Assembly: GCF_019426345.1 (NCBI RefSeq)
Contig: NZ_JAHLLW010000017.1
Coordinates: forward strand, 32,788 to 96,787
DNA from: Marinomonas lutimaris
GTDB lineage: Bacteria; Pseudomonadota; Gammaproteobacteria; Pseudomonadales; Marinomonadaceae
DNA length: 64,000 nucleotides
Direction: 5' to 3'
The position numbers and the translations under genes are program-made. The number at the start of each line of letters is the position of its first letter. Position 1 is the stretch's first letter. This document shows, piece after piece, positions 26,741 to 35,681 of the stretch. Below the pieces are notes generated by a model, which searched no databases, had not been told where the DNA came from, and worked only from the letters and a program-made list of their open reading frames with translations.

Positions 26741-27821
26741 ACATTCAGGCGTTATAAAGAGTGCGCCTTGTATGTGGATGCGTGGCGGCACATCAAAAGG
26801 GGCGTATTTCTTAGCGGAAGATTTACCTGCTGATGTTGATGCGCGTGCGCAGTTTTTATTGCGCGTGATGGGCTCGCCAGATGAACGTCAGATCGACGGC
26901 ATCGGTGGTGCAGATCCATTGGCATCAAAAGTCGCTGTGGTGAAAAAGTCTGCACGTGACGATGCTGATGTAGATTACTTGTTTTTACAGGTATTTGTTG
27001 ATCAGGCGATCGTGACCGATGCGCAAAACTGCGGCAATATTCTATCGGGTATTGCGCCGTTTGCCATTGAGCGCAGCTTGGTTGAAGCACAAGAGGGCGA
27101 AACCTCCGTACGTATTTTCATGGAAAACACAGGTCAAATCGCAGTAGCACGTGTGTTGGTCAAAGACGGTGAAGTGCAGTACGAAGGTGATGCTCGCATT
27201 GATGGCGTGCCCGGCTTTTCTGCGGCGGTTCCAATTGTATTTCAAGATACCGCAGGATCGAGCTGTGGTGCTTTGTTGCCAACGGGTAACGTAGTCGATG
27301 TGATTGATGGCATTGAAGTAACTTGCATCGATAACGGTATGCCTGTGGTGATCATCCGTGCTGTTGATATGGGGATTACTGGTACTGAATCTCGTGAAGA
27401 GCTTGAAGCCAATGACGAACTGCGTGCGAAGCTGGAATCCATTCGTTTGCAAGTTGGTCCTATGATGAATCTGGGTAACGTGAAAGAAAAATCCGTTCCT
27501 AAAATGACTATGGTGAGCGCTGCAACAAATGGTGGAGCGATCTCGACGCGTACGTTTATTCCTCATCGCTGCCATGCCTCTATTGGCGTATTAGGCGCAG
27601 TCAGTGTGGCAACAGCGGCGGTTCTGAAAGGCTCTCCTGCTAATGAAGTAGCTAAGTTTAAGTCAAGTGCTCGTATGACTTTGGATGTTGAGCATCCGAT
27701 TGGCGCGATGACGGTGATTTTAGATCAAGATGAGAACGGCGATGTCGGTTCTGCCGCCATTTTACGTACCGCAAGAAAGCTATTTGACGGGCAAGTATTT
27801 GCCCATGGCAATGGTTTATAG
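26733..27821 (+). CDS. galD: 4-oxalomesaconate tautomerase (GalD/LigU)
   Basis: A 362-residue PrpF-family isomerase. The family pattern [20 protein letters not shown] stands at the N-terminus, then [17 protein letters not shown] and the internal repeat with [12 protein letters not shown]. In the protocatechuate 4,5-pathway GalD/LigU converts the LigI product between keto, enol or double-bond isomers so that LigJ can hydrate it. Its place between ligK and ligI supports this over a methylcitrate-pathway PrpF. It overlaps ligK by 8 bp. Confidence 0.88.
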   Translation: MSKHSGVIKSAPCMWMRGGTSKGAYFLAEDLPADVDARAQFLLRVMGSPDERQIDGIGGADPLASKVAVVKKSARDDADVDYLFLQVFVDQAIVTDAQNCGNILSGIAPFAIERSLVEAQEGETSVRIFMENTGQIAVARVLVKDGEVQYEGDARIDGVPGFSAAVPIVFQDTAGSSCGALLPTGNVVDVIDGIEVTCIDNGMPVVIIRAVDMGITGTESREELEANDELRAKLESIRLQVGPMMNLGNVKEKSVPKMTMVSAATNGGAISTRTFIPHRCHASIGVLGAVSVATAAVLKGSPANEVAKFKSSARMTLDVEHPIGAMTVILDQDENGDVGSAAILRTARKLFDGQVFAHGNGL

Positions 27822-27874
27822 ATACGCGATTTTAATTGATAGTAAAACGAATTATAAAAAATAGGTATTTGAAC

Positions 27875-28747
27875 ATGATGGACAAAGATTATATTCCATT
27901 TCATCCTGCTCCAAGCAAACCCGCTTTCAAAGCGCCAGCAGGCGCGGTAGATGCGCATTGCCACGTTTTTGGTCCAGCGGATAAATTTCCCTACCATCCA
28001 AAACGTAAATACACGCCTTGCGATGCGTCAAAAGAGCAGTTGTTTGCCTTGCGTGATCATCTAGGTTTTTCTCGCAACGTAATTGTTCAAGCGTCTTGCC
28101 ACAGTACCGATAACTCGGCTTTGATCGATGCGTTAGAAGCCGCTGGCGACTTGGCTCGAGGTGTCGCGTTTGTGGATGATTCAATAACCCACGAAGAACT
28201 TGAAAAAATGCACGCGGCGGGTGTTCGTGGGGTGCGTTTTAACTTTGTTAAACGTCTTGTAGACAGTACGCCAAGAGAAGTGTTTTTCTCAATTGCTGAC
28301 AAAATTCGTCCTTTCGGTTGGCACATTGTGGTGTACTTTGAAGCCGCGGATCTAGAAGACTTGATTCCTTTCTTGAAAGAATTGAATACCACCATTGTGG
28401 TTGACCACATGGGAACGCCAAATGTTGCCAATGGCGTGGATCATCCAGATTTCCAGCGTTTTGTTAACTTCATGGCGGATAATGACAATGTTTGGTGCAA
28501 GGTTAGTTGTCCAGAGCGTTTAACGCAACATGCGCCTGACTATTCTGATGTCTATCCTTTTGCTCGTATGTTGGTGGAAAAATTCTCCGATCGTGTATTG
28601 TGGGGAACTGATTGGCCGCATCCTAATATGAAAGTGGAAGCACCAAATGATGGCCACCTTGTAGATGTGATTCCTCATATCGCGCCGACGCAAGAGCTAC
28701 AGCAAGCGTTGCTGGTGGATAATCCAATGCGTCTGTATTGGGAATAA
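27875..28747 (+). CDS. ligI: 2-pyrone-4,6-dicarboxylate lactonase LigI
   Basis: A 290-residue metal-independent amidohydrolase that opens 2-pyrone-4,6-dicarboxylate. The HxH motif (residues 28-30 in VDAHCHVFGP), VVDHMGTPN and the catalytic aspartate in LWGTDWPHPN are present. The start at 27875 (MMDKDYIPFHP) is preferred to an upstream ATG that adds 13 basic residues; the ribosome site AGG is weak. It ends just before ligA, whose ribosome site follows. Confidence 0.93.
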   Translation: MMDKDYIPFHPAPSKPAFKAPAGAVDAHCHVFGPADKFPYHPKRKYTPCDASKEQLFALRDHLGFSRNVIVQASCHSTDNSALIDALEAAGDLARGVAFVDDSITHEELEKMHAAGVRGVRFNFVKRLVDSTPREVFFSIADKIRPFGWHIVVYFEAADLEDLIPFLKELNTTIVVDHMGTPNVANGVDHPDFQRFVNFMADNDNVWCKVSCPERLTQHAPDYSDVYPFARMLVEKFSDRVLWGTDWPHPNMKVEAPNDGHLVDVIPHIAPTQELQQALLVDNPMRLYWE

Positions 28748-28788
28748 TCCAAACCCAGCCGCCAAGTATAAAAATAGAGGTTACCAAC

Positions 28789-29151
28789 ATGGCTAGTAAC
28801 TACACAGATCGACAGTTCCAAGGTACGTACCTTTTTGATGGTCAAATGGCCAAAAAAGGCTATGGCTTAAATAAAATGTGTTACTCGTTTAATGATCAAG
28901 TGGCACGTGACGAATTTAACGCCGACCCAGAAGCTTACTGTGAAAAGTTCAAACTCACAGAAGCGCAAAAAGAAGCCATTCGTAATAGAGATGTGATTGG
29001 GCTTTTGCGTGAAGGTGGCAGTATTTATTATTTAGCAAAGTTTACCGGTTTGCTAAAGCTAAACATGCAAGATATTGGTGGATTGCAAACAGGCATGAGC
29101 ACTGATGAATTCAAAGCAATGCTAGAAAAAAATGGGCGAGGAGAAGTCTAA
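28789..29151 (+). CDS. ligA: Protocatechuate 4,5-dioxygenase alpha subunit LigA
   Basis: A 120-residue small subunit of the extradiol ring-cleavage enzyme LigAB. It forms the lid over the active site of LigB. The typical segments GTYLFDGQMAKKGYGLNKMCYSF, NRDVIGLLREGGSIYYLAKFTG and QTGMSTDEF are present. The ATG at 28789 has AGAGG upstream; an in-frame ATG 17 codons earlier overlaps ligI. Its stop codon overlaps the ligB start by one base (TAATG), typical of coupled subunits. Confidence 0.95.
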   Translation: MASNYTDRQFQGTYLFDGQMAKKGYGLNKMCYSFNDQVARDEFNADPEAYCEKFKLTEAQKEAIRNRDVIGLLREGGSIYYLAKFTGLLKLNMQDIGGLQTGMSTDEFKAMLEKNGRGEV

Positions 29152-29999
29152 TGGCTAAAATTATTGGTGCAGTAACGACTTCTCATATCCCTGCGATTGC
29201 TAACGCAATGGCAAATGGGTTGGAGGAAACGCCATACTGGAAACCATTTTTTGATGGTTACCCACCAGTGCGAGATTGGCTAAATGAGAAAAAGCCTGAT
29301 GTCATCATCTTGTTTTACAACGACCACGGCTTAGAGTTTTTTATCGATAAAAAGCCAACGTTTGCAATGGGGGTTGCAGATGAGTATTACAACTCTGATG
29401 AAGGCTGGGGTATTCCGACGATTCCACCAGTGACTGGTGAGTCTGATTTGTCTTGGCACATTGCTAACAGCATTGTCGACGAAGGCTTTGATATGACGAT
29501 CTGCCAAGAAATGAAGGTTGATCATGGGTTAACGGTTCCACTTAACCTTATGTGGCCAGGTCATAAATATGGTCATGTAAAAGTTATTCCAGTATGTATC
29601 AACTGTGAACAGTACCCAATGCCTCAACCTAAACGCACGTTTGAGCTGGGCAGAGCGATTGGCCGTGCTGTGGAATCTTACGAAAAAGACATCAATGTGG
29701 TTGTCTTTGGAACTGGCGGCATGTCTCATCAGCTGGATGGTGAACGAGCGGGCTTTATCAATCGTGCATTTGATATTGATTGCCTTGATAAGTTGGTTAC
29801 TGACCCTGAAGCCTTAACGAAATACTCTAATATTGATCTTGTTGAGCAAGGTGGAGCGCAAGCTGTTGAGCTAAATATGTTGATTGCTATGCGTGGTACT
29901 TTACTGGGTAAAGTGACCGAGCTGCATCGAAATTACCATGCGCCAATTTCGAATACAGGTTCTGGTTTGATGTTGTTAGAGCATGAAATGCCGAAGTAA
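29151..29999 (+). CDS. ligB: Protocatechuate 4,5-dioxygenase beta subunit LigB
   Basis: A 282-residue catalytic subunit that opens protocatechuate between C4 and C5 with Fe(II) and oxygen, giving 4-carboxy-2-hydroxymuconate-6-semialdehyde. The iron ligands of the Sphingobium enzyme (H12, H61, E242) align with H12 in TTSHIPA, H59 in YNDHG and E240 in AVELNML; the catalytic base H195 aligns with H193 in GGMSHQL. Last gene of the operon, closed by a bidirectional terminator. Confidence 0.96.
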   Translation: MAKIIGAVTTSHIPAIANAMANGLEETPYWKPFFDGYPPVRDWLNEKKPDVIILFYNDHGLEFFIDKKPTFAMGVADEYYNSDEGWGIPTIPPVTGESDLSWHIANSIVDEGFDMTICQEMKVDHGLTVPLNLMWPGHKYGHVKVIPVCINCEQYPMPQPKRTFELGRAIGRAVESYEKDINVVVFGTGGMSHQLDGERAGFINRAFDIDCLDKLVTDPEALTKYSNIDLVEQGGAQAVELNMLIAMRGTLLGKVTELHRNYHAPISNTGSGLMLLEHEMPK

Positions 30000-30034
30000 C
30001 AAATCTTCTTGTTAGAGCATTCCATGGTGAATAT

Positions 30035-30075
30035 AAAAAATCCGCTATCTACGATAATAGCTAGCGGATTTTTTT
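30035..30075. terminator. Bidirectional terminator after ligB
   Basis: AAAAAATCCGCTA (30035-30047) pairs with TAGCGGATTTTTT (30062-30074) with a 14-nt loop. It ends both the lig operon and the convergent chemoreceptor gene, whose stop codon lies in the right T-tract. Confidence 0.93.
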
Positions 30076-31375
30076 AGTTTTTCTCAATATCCAATAATTT
30101 GTTAACGGTATTGGAAACGTGTATCGCGCCTTTCAGGATTTCATCAATGATGCCGGATGCTTCATCTATAAATTGCGCATTCTCTTTAGAGCGTTCACTC
30201 ACCTTGCTCATACTGTCTTTGGCTTGACGAGTTAAGTTGCTGTTCTGTTTTACCATGTCATCAATTTCGATCGTTGATTTGCTTGTTCTTGCTGCTAGTG
30301 TTCGAACCTCGTCGGCCACTACCGCAAACCCACGACCATTTTCGCCAGCGCGAGCGGCTTCTATCGCGGCGTTTAATGCCAGTAAATTGGTTTGATCAGC
30401 AATAGACCCAATGGTTGTCACTATCTTGGCGATACTTTCAGACTGATGGTTTAATTGTTCGATCAACTCGGTAGAAACTTCAACATCGGCCACAATTTTG
30501 TCTGACGTTTCGACTGTACGGCGTAAAATTTGAGCGCCATTCTCTGAAACTTGCGCGGTTTCTACTGACGTGGAGTGAGCTACTTCTGCTGCGTGTTGAA
30601 TAGCGAGTTGCATGTTGACCCGTTCTGTAATATCAGAGGCAACTTTAAGGACTTTTACAACCTTACCAAATTGGTCGAAAATAGGGTTGTAACTGGCTTC
30701 TAACCAGACAGTTTGTCCTTGTTTACCAACACGCTCAAATTGACCAGTTTTGAAGTCGCCATTAGCAAGCTCTGCCCAAAAGTTTGGGTTGTCCTGATAA
30801 AATTGTTCAGTGCAAAATTTACGGTGGTGCTGGCCAATTATGTCTTTTTTTGACTGATAACCTAATGCCATTAAAAAATTGTCATTTGCGCTAATTACAG
30901 TGCCGTCTGGTGTAAATTCAATGGTGGCAGAAGAGCGGTCAATAGCGTTGTAAACGGCTAGCTGACTGTCTGCTATAAGTTTAGCTTTGGTCACATCGGA
31001 AGCAATCTTTATTACTTTCACTACTATGCCATCTATTTCAACAGGAAAATAAGTCGCCTCAAGCCAAATATCCGAACCGTCTTTGTGCTTGCGCAAAAAG
31101 GTGCCTTGTTTGCTTTTTCCTGTCGCTAGGTCTGGCCAGAAATTTTTGTAATCTAGGCTAGATGTGATTTGAGTCGGGCAGAATAGGGCGTGCTTTTGTC
31201 CTTGAACTTCTTCAAAAGAGTAGCCAACCGCATTAAGAAATAGGGGATTTGCTTCTAGTACGGTGCCATCAGGTAAAAAACTGATAGTAGCGCAAAATTT
31301 GCTCATTGCTTCTATTGCTGCACTATCGACAGATTGAACTGGTTTATATTCGGTCTGTTTTTTACTGAAAAACAT
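30074..31375 (-). CDS. Cytoplasmic chemoreceptor with tandem PAS domains (copy A)
   Basis: A 433-residue soluble methyl-accepting chemotaxis protein. No membrane segment is visible. Two PAS domains follow each other (about residues 25-130 and 145-255); each has a conserved segment with [19 protein letters not shown] or a close relative and ends in [12 protein letters not shown] or [12 protein letters not shown]. The signalling hairpin carries [34 protein letters not shown]. Such receptors often sense redox state or internal ligands, as Aer does. It is nearly identical in layout to the next upstream gene and adjoins the lig operon. Confidence 0.9.
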   Translation of the reverse strand: MFFSKKQTEYKPVQSVDSAAIEAMSKFCATISFLPDGTVLEANPLFLNAVGYSFEEVQGQKHALFCPTQITSSLDYKNFWPDLATGKSKQGTFLRKHKDGSDIWLEATYFPVEIDGIVVKVIKIASDVTKAKLIADSQLAVYNAIDRSSATIEFTPDGTVISANDNFLMALGYQSKKDIIGQHHRKFCTEQFYQDNPNFWAELANGDFKTGQFERVGKQGQTVWLEASYNPIFDQFGKVVKVLKVASDITERVNMQLAIQHAAEVAHSTSVETAQVSENGAQILRRTVETSDKIVADVEVSTELIEQLNHQSESIAKIVTTIGSIADQTNLLALNAAIEAARAGENGRGFAVVADEVRTLAARTSKSTIEIDDMVKQNSNLTRQAKDSMSKVSERSKENAQFIDEASGIIDEILKGAIHVSNTVNKLLDIEKN

Positions 31376-31519
31376 TTGCTTCTTCTCCCTAGCCTTGCAT
31401 ATTTTTTAGTGTTTATTGCTGTGTTAATAATCAGACTATAAATGGTGTTTATTTCTATAGCTGTAGTGAAAATGTCCTGAAATGTAACGGTTGGTTACCT
31501 TTTAGATAAGAAAAGGTAA

Positions 31520-32824
31520 TTAGTTTTCTGTATGCAGCAATGTACTTACTGTATTTGAAACGTGTTTAGCGCCTTTTAAAATCTCATCAATGATGTCTGA
31601 TGCTTCATTAATTAGTTGTGCGTTTTCGCTTGAGCGTTCACTTACTTTACTCATGCTATTTTTTGCTTGCAGGGTTAAATTACTATTTTGTTTGACCATG
31701 TCTTCAATTTCGACCGTGGATTTACTTGTTCTGGCGGCGAGCGTACGAACTTCATCAGCGACAACAGCAAAACCTCTGCCATTTTCTCCTGCACGGGCGG
31801 CTTCTATCGCCGCATTTAGCGCTAACAAGTTGGTTTGATCGGCAATCGAGCCAATGGTGGAGACTATTTTGGCGATGCTTTGCGATTGGTGATTTAGCTG
31901 CTCAATCAGATCGGTAGATACTTGAATATCTGCTACGATTTTGTCAGAGGTATTAACGGTACGGCGTAATATATCTGCGCCATTTTCAGACACTTTGGCG
32001 GTTTGTAACGATGTTGAGTTTGCCACTTCAGCAGCGTGCTGAATTGCTAGTTGCGTATTTACTCGTTCTGTAATGTCTGAAGCGACTTTAAGAATCTTAA
32101 TAACTTTGCCAAATTGGTCGAAAATTGGGTTGTAGCTAGCTTCGAGCCAAATTGTTTTGCCTTGTTTGTTTATACGTTTGAATTGTCCTGTTTTGAAATC
32201 ACCATGAGCTAACTCTGCCCAGAATTTAGGATTTTCTTGATAAAATTCAGGTGTGCAAAATTGACGGTGATGTTGACCAATAATGTCTTTTCGAGAACGG
32301 TGCCCCATAGTAGAAATGAAATTATCATTAGCCGTGATAATAGTGCCGTTAGGCATAAATTCTATGGTTGCTGAGGATCTATCAATAGCGTTATAGACAG
32401 CACTTTGGCTATCAGTAATGATTTTATTTTGCGTAACATCGGAAGCAATTTTAACCACTTTGACTATTTTTCCATCGACTTCGACTGGAAAATAAGTGGC
32501 TTCAAGCCAAATGTCTGAACCGTCTTTATGCTTACGTAAAAAAGTGCCTTGTTTACTTTTACCAGCGGCTAAATCTGACCAAAAATATTTGTAATCTTGA
32601 CTGGATATAACTTCAGTTGGGCAAAATAGAGCATGTTTTTGACCTTGAATCTCTGCTAGTGAATATCCCACGGTATTGAGGAATAATGAATTAGCGTCTA
32701 ACACTGTGCCGTCAGGTAAAAAATTAATAGTTGCACAAAACTTTTCCATCGCTTTGATGAAAGCCGAATCTTCGTTCTTAGGTATGGTTTCTTCGTTAGC
32801 TTTCTTTTGTTTCGTAAAAAACAT
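31520..32824 (-). CDS. Cytoplasmic chemoreceptor with tandem PAS domains (copy B)
   Basis: A 434-residue paralogue of the neighbouring chemoreceptor, roughly four-fifths identical by eye over its whole length, with the same two PAS domains and signalling tip ([18 protein letters not shown]). The start at 32824 (MFFTKQKK) has GAGGAA just upstream and matches the start of copy A; an in-frame ATG 22 codons further upstream lies before the ribosome site. The two genes are a tandem duplication with 144 bp between them. The ligand is not readable. Confidence 0.9.
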   Translation of the reverse strand: MFFTKQKKANEETIPKNEDSAFIKAMEKFCATINFLPDGTVLDANSLFLNTVGYSLAEIQGQKHALFCPTEVISSQDYKYFWSDLAAGKSKQGTFLRKHKDGSDIWLEATYFPVEVDGKIVKVVKIASDVTQNKIITDSQSAVYNAIDRSSATIEFMPNGTIITANDNFISTMGHRSRKDIIGQHHRQFCTPEFYQENPKFWAELAHGDFKTGQFKRINKQGKTIWLEASYNPIFDQFGKVIKILKVASDITERVNTQLAIQHAAEVANSTSLQTAKVSENGADILRRTVNTSDKIVADIQVSTDLIEQLNHQSQSIAKIVSTIGSIADQTNLLALNAAIEAARAGENGRGFAVVADEVRTLAARTSKSTVEIEDMVKQNSNLTLQAKNSMSKVSERSSENAQLINEASDIIDEILKGAKHVSNTVSTLLHTEN

Positions 32825-33096
32825 TACAGTTCCTCGCTTGGGATGTTTCGTCAGTAAGACAGCTGTATCCCCCTGATTTCGTGTAGGCATATTCCTACAG
32901 TATTGGTTGAATTTTACACTGTAATGCTTGGCTTTAATGTGTGATAAGTGTCATATACGCGTGATGTTTGTTAGTGGTTCACTAATACTGAGTAACACTG
33001 TGTGAATAGATGTTGTCTTTTGGGGAAGAAAAAATGATTAGCTATGAGTGGCCCTGTAGATAAGGAAGTTAGCCTTCTCTAAAGGGCCTGAATAAA

Positions 33097-34047
33097 TTAT
33101 TTTTCAGTCATTCGAGAAAACATGGTTTCAAACTGACCGATATTCTGTTGAATATAGTCAATAAAAGAACGCATCGCTGGGGTTGGGTGACGTCCTTGTG
33201 GATGGATTAAACACCAAGATCGGCGAAGGGGAAAGTCTTTGATCGGTACTTCGATTAAGGTGCCAAGAGTTAATTCAGAGAGAATGCATAGTCTGGGCAA
33301 TACAGCCACACCAAGCCCTGCAATAACAGCGTGTTTTATGGCATCATTGGAGCCAATTTCCATTTCTGCTTGCAGGCGAATGCGTTGTTTTTGGCAATGC
33401 AGTTCTAGTGCTAATCGACTGCCTGAACCCGCTTCTCGAAGTAGTAAATTGTTTTCTAAAAAGGTACTTAATGAGATCTCTTCTAGAGTGAGAAGAGGGT
33501 GGTTTTGTGGTACGACAGCGATTAACTCATTGTTCAAAAAAGGTATACTAAACATAGGCTTATCATTCTGTACCATGCCCATTATTGCTAATTCATCATG
33601 GTTTTCGTTGAGTCGTTCAATGGCCGCCGCGCGGTTCATGACTTTCACATTTATTGTGACGTTTGGATGCAGGCTGGTATAAGCCCGAAGTAAGTAAGGC
33701 ACCACATATTGCGCTGTACTCACAGCAACCAAGGTTAACTCACCAGATATCAGCCCCGCTTCTTCTGATAAGTCATCTTGAAAACGTTGTATTTCATCAA
33801 ACATGGCCTGAATGCATTGAGCTAATCGCTTCGCCGTCGCAGTGCTGTAAAGCTGGCGACCAACGTATTCAAACAGTGGTTGTTCCAGTGCTTGTTCAAG
33901 TTGTCGTATTTGGTTGCTAACGGCAGGCTGACTAAGGCCCAACATATCGCCAGCTCGGCTATAGCTGCTTAATTCATAAACGCTCTTAAATACTTGCAAC
34001 TGTCTAAAAGTGAGTCGGCTGACTAAACTTTGTACACTTTGAGGCAT
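33097..34047 (-). CDS. LysR-family regulator divergent from pycAB (PycR-like)
   Basis: A 316-residue LysR regulator. The HTH lies at about residues 10-70 (LTFRQLQVFKSVYELSSYSRAGDMLGLSQPAVSNQIRQLEQAL), followed by the effector domain. The same arrangement, a LysR gene divergent from pycA-pycB, is found in Pseudomonas, where the regulator is called PycR. Control of pyruvate carboxylase is inferred from context. Three direct repeats and a palindrome lie in the intergenic region. Confidence 0.85.
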   Translation of the reverse strand: MPQSVQSLVSRLTFRQLQVFKSVYELSSYSRAGDMLGLSQPAVSNQIRQLEQALEQPLFEYVGRQLYSTATAKRLAQCIQAMFDEIQRFQDDLSEEAGLISGELTLVAVSTAQYVVPYLLRAYTSLHPNVTINVKVMNRAAAIERLNENHDELAIMGMVQNDKPMFSIPFLNNELIAVVPQNHPLLTLEEISLSTFLENNLLLREAGSGSRLALELHCQKQRIRLQAEMEIGSNDAIKHAVIAGLGVAVLPRLCILSELTLGTLIEVPIKDFPLRRSWCLIHPQGRHPTPAMRSFIDYIQQNIGQFETMFSRMTEK

Positions 34048-34067
34048 TGTTTTTATTTCCCCTTGGT

Positions 34068-34109
34068 TTATCTATTTTTTCTTATCTATCAGCTTTTATC
34101 TATCAGGAA
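34068..34109. repeat. Three 14-bp direct repeats upstream of the LysR gene
   Basis: TTATCTAT begins at 34068, 34082 and 34096, exactly 14 bp apart; the second and third units share TTATCTATCAG. The array begins 21 bp before the LysR start codon and lies in the LysR-pycA promoter region. It may be a regulator-binding array or a tract from replication slippage. Confidence 0.7.
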
Positions 34110-34165
34110 TAGCTTATACATAAATGTCGTAATATCAATTTTTACTTTGGTTGGTATTTGAGTAG

Positions 34166-34179
34166 TCTGAATATTCAGA
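34166..34179. promoter_or_regulatory. Palindrome in the LysR-pycA intergenic region
   Basis: TCTGAATATTCAGA is a perfect 14-bp palindrome 68 bp upstream of the pycA start. LysR regulators bind interrupted dyads of this sort, so it is a candidate operator for the divergent regulator. Confidence 0.4.
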
Positions 34180-34247
34180 GATATTTGTACAAAAGTTGTG
34201 CTGGCTACGTTGTGCAGTGATCTCTTCAAACAAGAAAGGAGTGACTC

Positions 34248-35663
34248 ATGTTAAAAAAAGTGTTGATCGCTAACCGAGGTGAAATTGCGGTTCGTATCAT
34301 TCGCGCTTGCTCAGAGGCTGGGATTCGCTCTGTCGCGATATTTACGGAACCGGATCGATATGCGTTGCATGTCAAACGTGCAGACGAGTCTTACTCGTTA
34401 GGCGATGATCCACTTGCCGGTTACTTAGACCCTTTGCGTCTAGTGAACTTAGCCATAGAAACAGGTTGTGATGCGATTCACCCAGGTTATGGTTTTTTGT
34501 CTGAAAATGCGCATTTTGCAGAGCTGTGTGAGCAAAAAGGCGTTACCTTTATCGGGCCTCATTCTTCTGTCATTCATAAAATGGGCGATAAAACCCAAGC
34601 GCGGGACAGTATGCGTGCTGCAGGTATTCCAATTACACCTGGCTCAGAGGGGAATTTAGCGAACCTTGAAGAGGCGCTTGCCTTAGCTGGGAAAGTGGGT
34701 TATCCGGTGATGATCAAGGCAACCTCTGGTGGTGGCGGTCGAGGCATTCGCCGCTGCGATACACCAGAAGAATTAACCTCCCAATATCCTCGTGTTATTT
34801 CAGAAGCGACCAAAGCCTTTGGTTCAGCTGAAGTGTTTTTAGAGAAATGCATTGTTGACCCTTGTCATATTGAAGTGCAAATTTTGGCGGATTCCCAAGG
34901 TGATGCGATTCATTTGTATGAACGTGATTGCTCGATTCAACGTCGTAACCAAAAGCTCATAGAGATTGCACCAAGCCCACAACTCACTCCAGAACAACGC
35001 CAATACATTTGTGATCTCGCGGTGCGAGCAGCCAAAGCAGTAGGCTATGTCAACGCGGGTACAGTGGAGTTCTTATTGTCTGGTAATGAAGTGTATTTTA
35101 TGGAAATGAATACGCGAGTTCAGGTTGAGCACACGATTACCGAACAAATCACCGGTGTCGATATTGTGCGTGAACAGCTTCGTATCGCGGCTGGTTCGCC
35201 GCTCAGCTTCCGCCAAGAAGACATTAGTTATCGTGGTTATGCGATGCAGTTCCGTATTAACGCGGAAGATCCAAAGAACGATTTCTTACCCAGCTTTGGG
35301 CGTATTACTCACTACTACGCACCGGGTGGACCGGGGGTTCGTGTGGATACGGCGATTTATACTGGTTACGAGATTCCACCTTACTTTGATTCCATGTGTT
35401 TGAAGTTGGTGGTGTGGGCGCTGACCTGGGATGAGATGGTGGCGCGCGGTCGTCGGGCTATTGACGATATGCGTTTGCATGGTATCAAAACCACGGCCAA
35501 TTATTATCAGCAAATTCTAAAACATCCAGATTTCATCAAAGGGAAATTCAATACTGGATTCGTTCCAGCGCACCCTGAATTATTAAATTATTCCGTTAGA
35601 CGCCATCCAAGTGATATCGCTTTGGTGTTGGCAGCCGCTATTGCAGCGCATGTTGGTCGATAA
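34248..35663 (+). CDS. pycA: Pyruvate carboxylase subunit A (biotin carboxylase)
   Basis: A 471-residue ATP-grasp enzyme that carboxylates the biotin carried by PycB. It begins with KVLIANRGEIAVRIIRACSE, carries the glycine-rich loop SGGGGRGIRRC, the substrate region ERDCSIQRRNQKLIE and the catalytic segment FMEMNTRVQVEHTITE. Length and arrangement match the two-subunit pyruvate carboxylase of Pseudomonas rather than the AccC of acetyl-CoA carboxylase, because pycB follows after 18 bp. A strong ribosome site AAAGGAG is present. Confidence 0.94.
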   Translation: MLKKVLIANRGEIAVRIIRACSEAGIRSVAIFTEPDRYALHVKRADESYSLGDDPLAGYLDPLRLVNLAIETGCDAIHPGYGFLSENAHFAELCEQKGVTFIGPHSSVIHKMGDKTQARDSMRAAGIPITPGSEGNLANLEEALALAGKVGYPVMIKATSGGGGRGIRRCDTPEELTSQYPRVISEATKAFGSAEVFLEKCIVDPCHIEVQILADSQGDAIHLYERDCSIQRRNQKLIEIAPSPQLTPEQRQYICDLAVRAAKAVGYVNAGTVEFLLSGNEVYFMEMNTRVQVEHTITEQITGVDIVREQLRIAAGSPLSFRQEDISYRGYAMQFRINAEDPKNDFLPSFGRITHYYAPGGPGVRVDTAIYTGYEIPPYFDSMCLKLVVWALTWDEMVARGRRAIDDMRLHGIKTTANYYQQILKHPDFIKGKFNTGFVPAHPELLNYSVRRHPSDIALVLAAAIAAHVGR

Positions 35664-35681
35664 TCCGCAGGAGGAAGGAAA

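Noticed and set aside
26733..27821. Assignment of the PrpF-family gene to the methylcitrate cycle
   Set aside because: No prpB, prpC or acnD nearby; it overlaps ligK and lies inside the lig operon, so GalD/LigU fits better.
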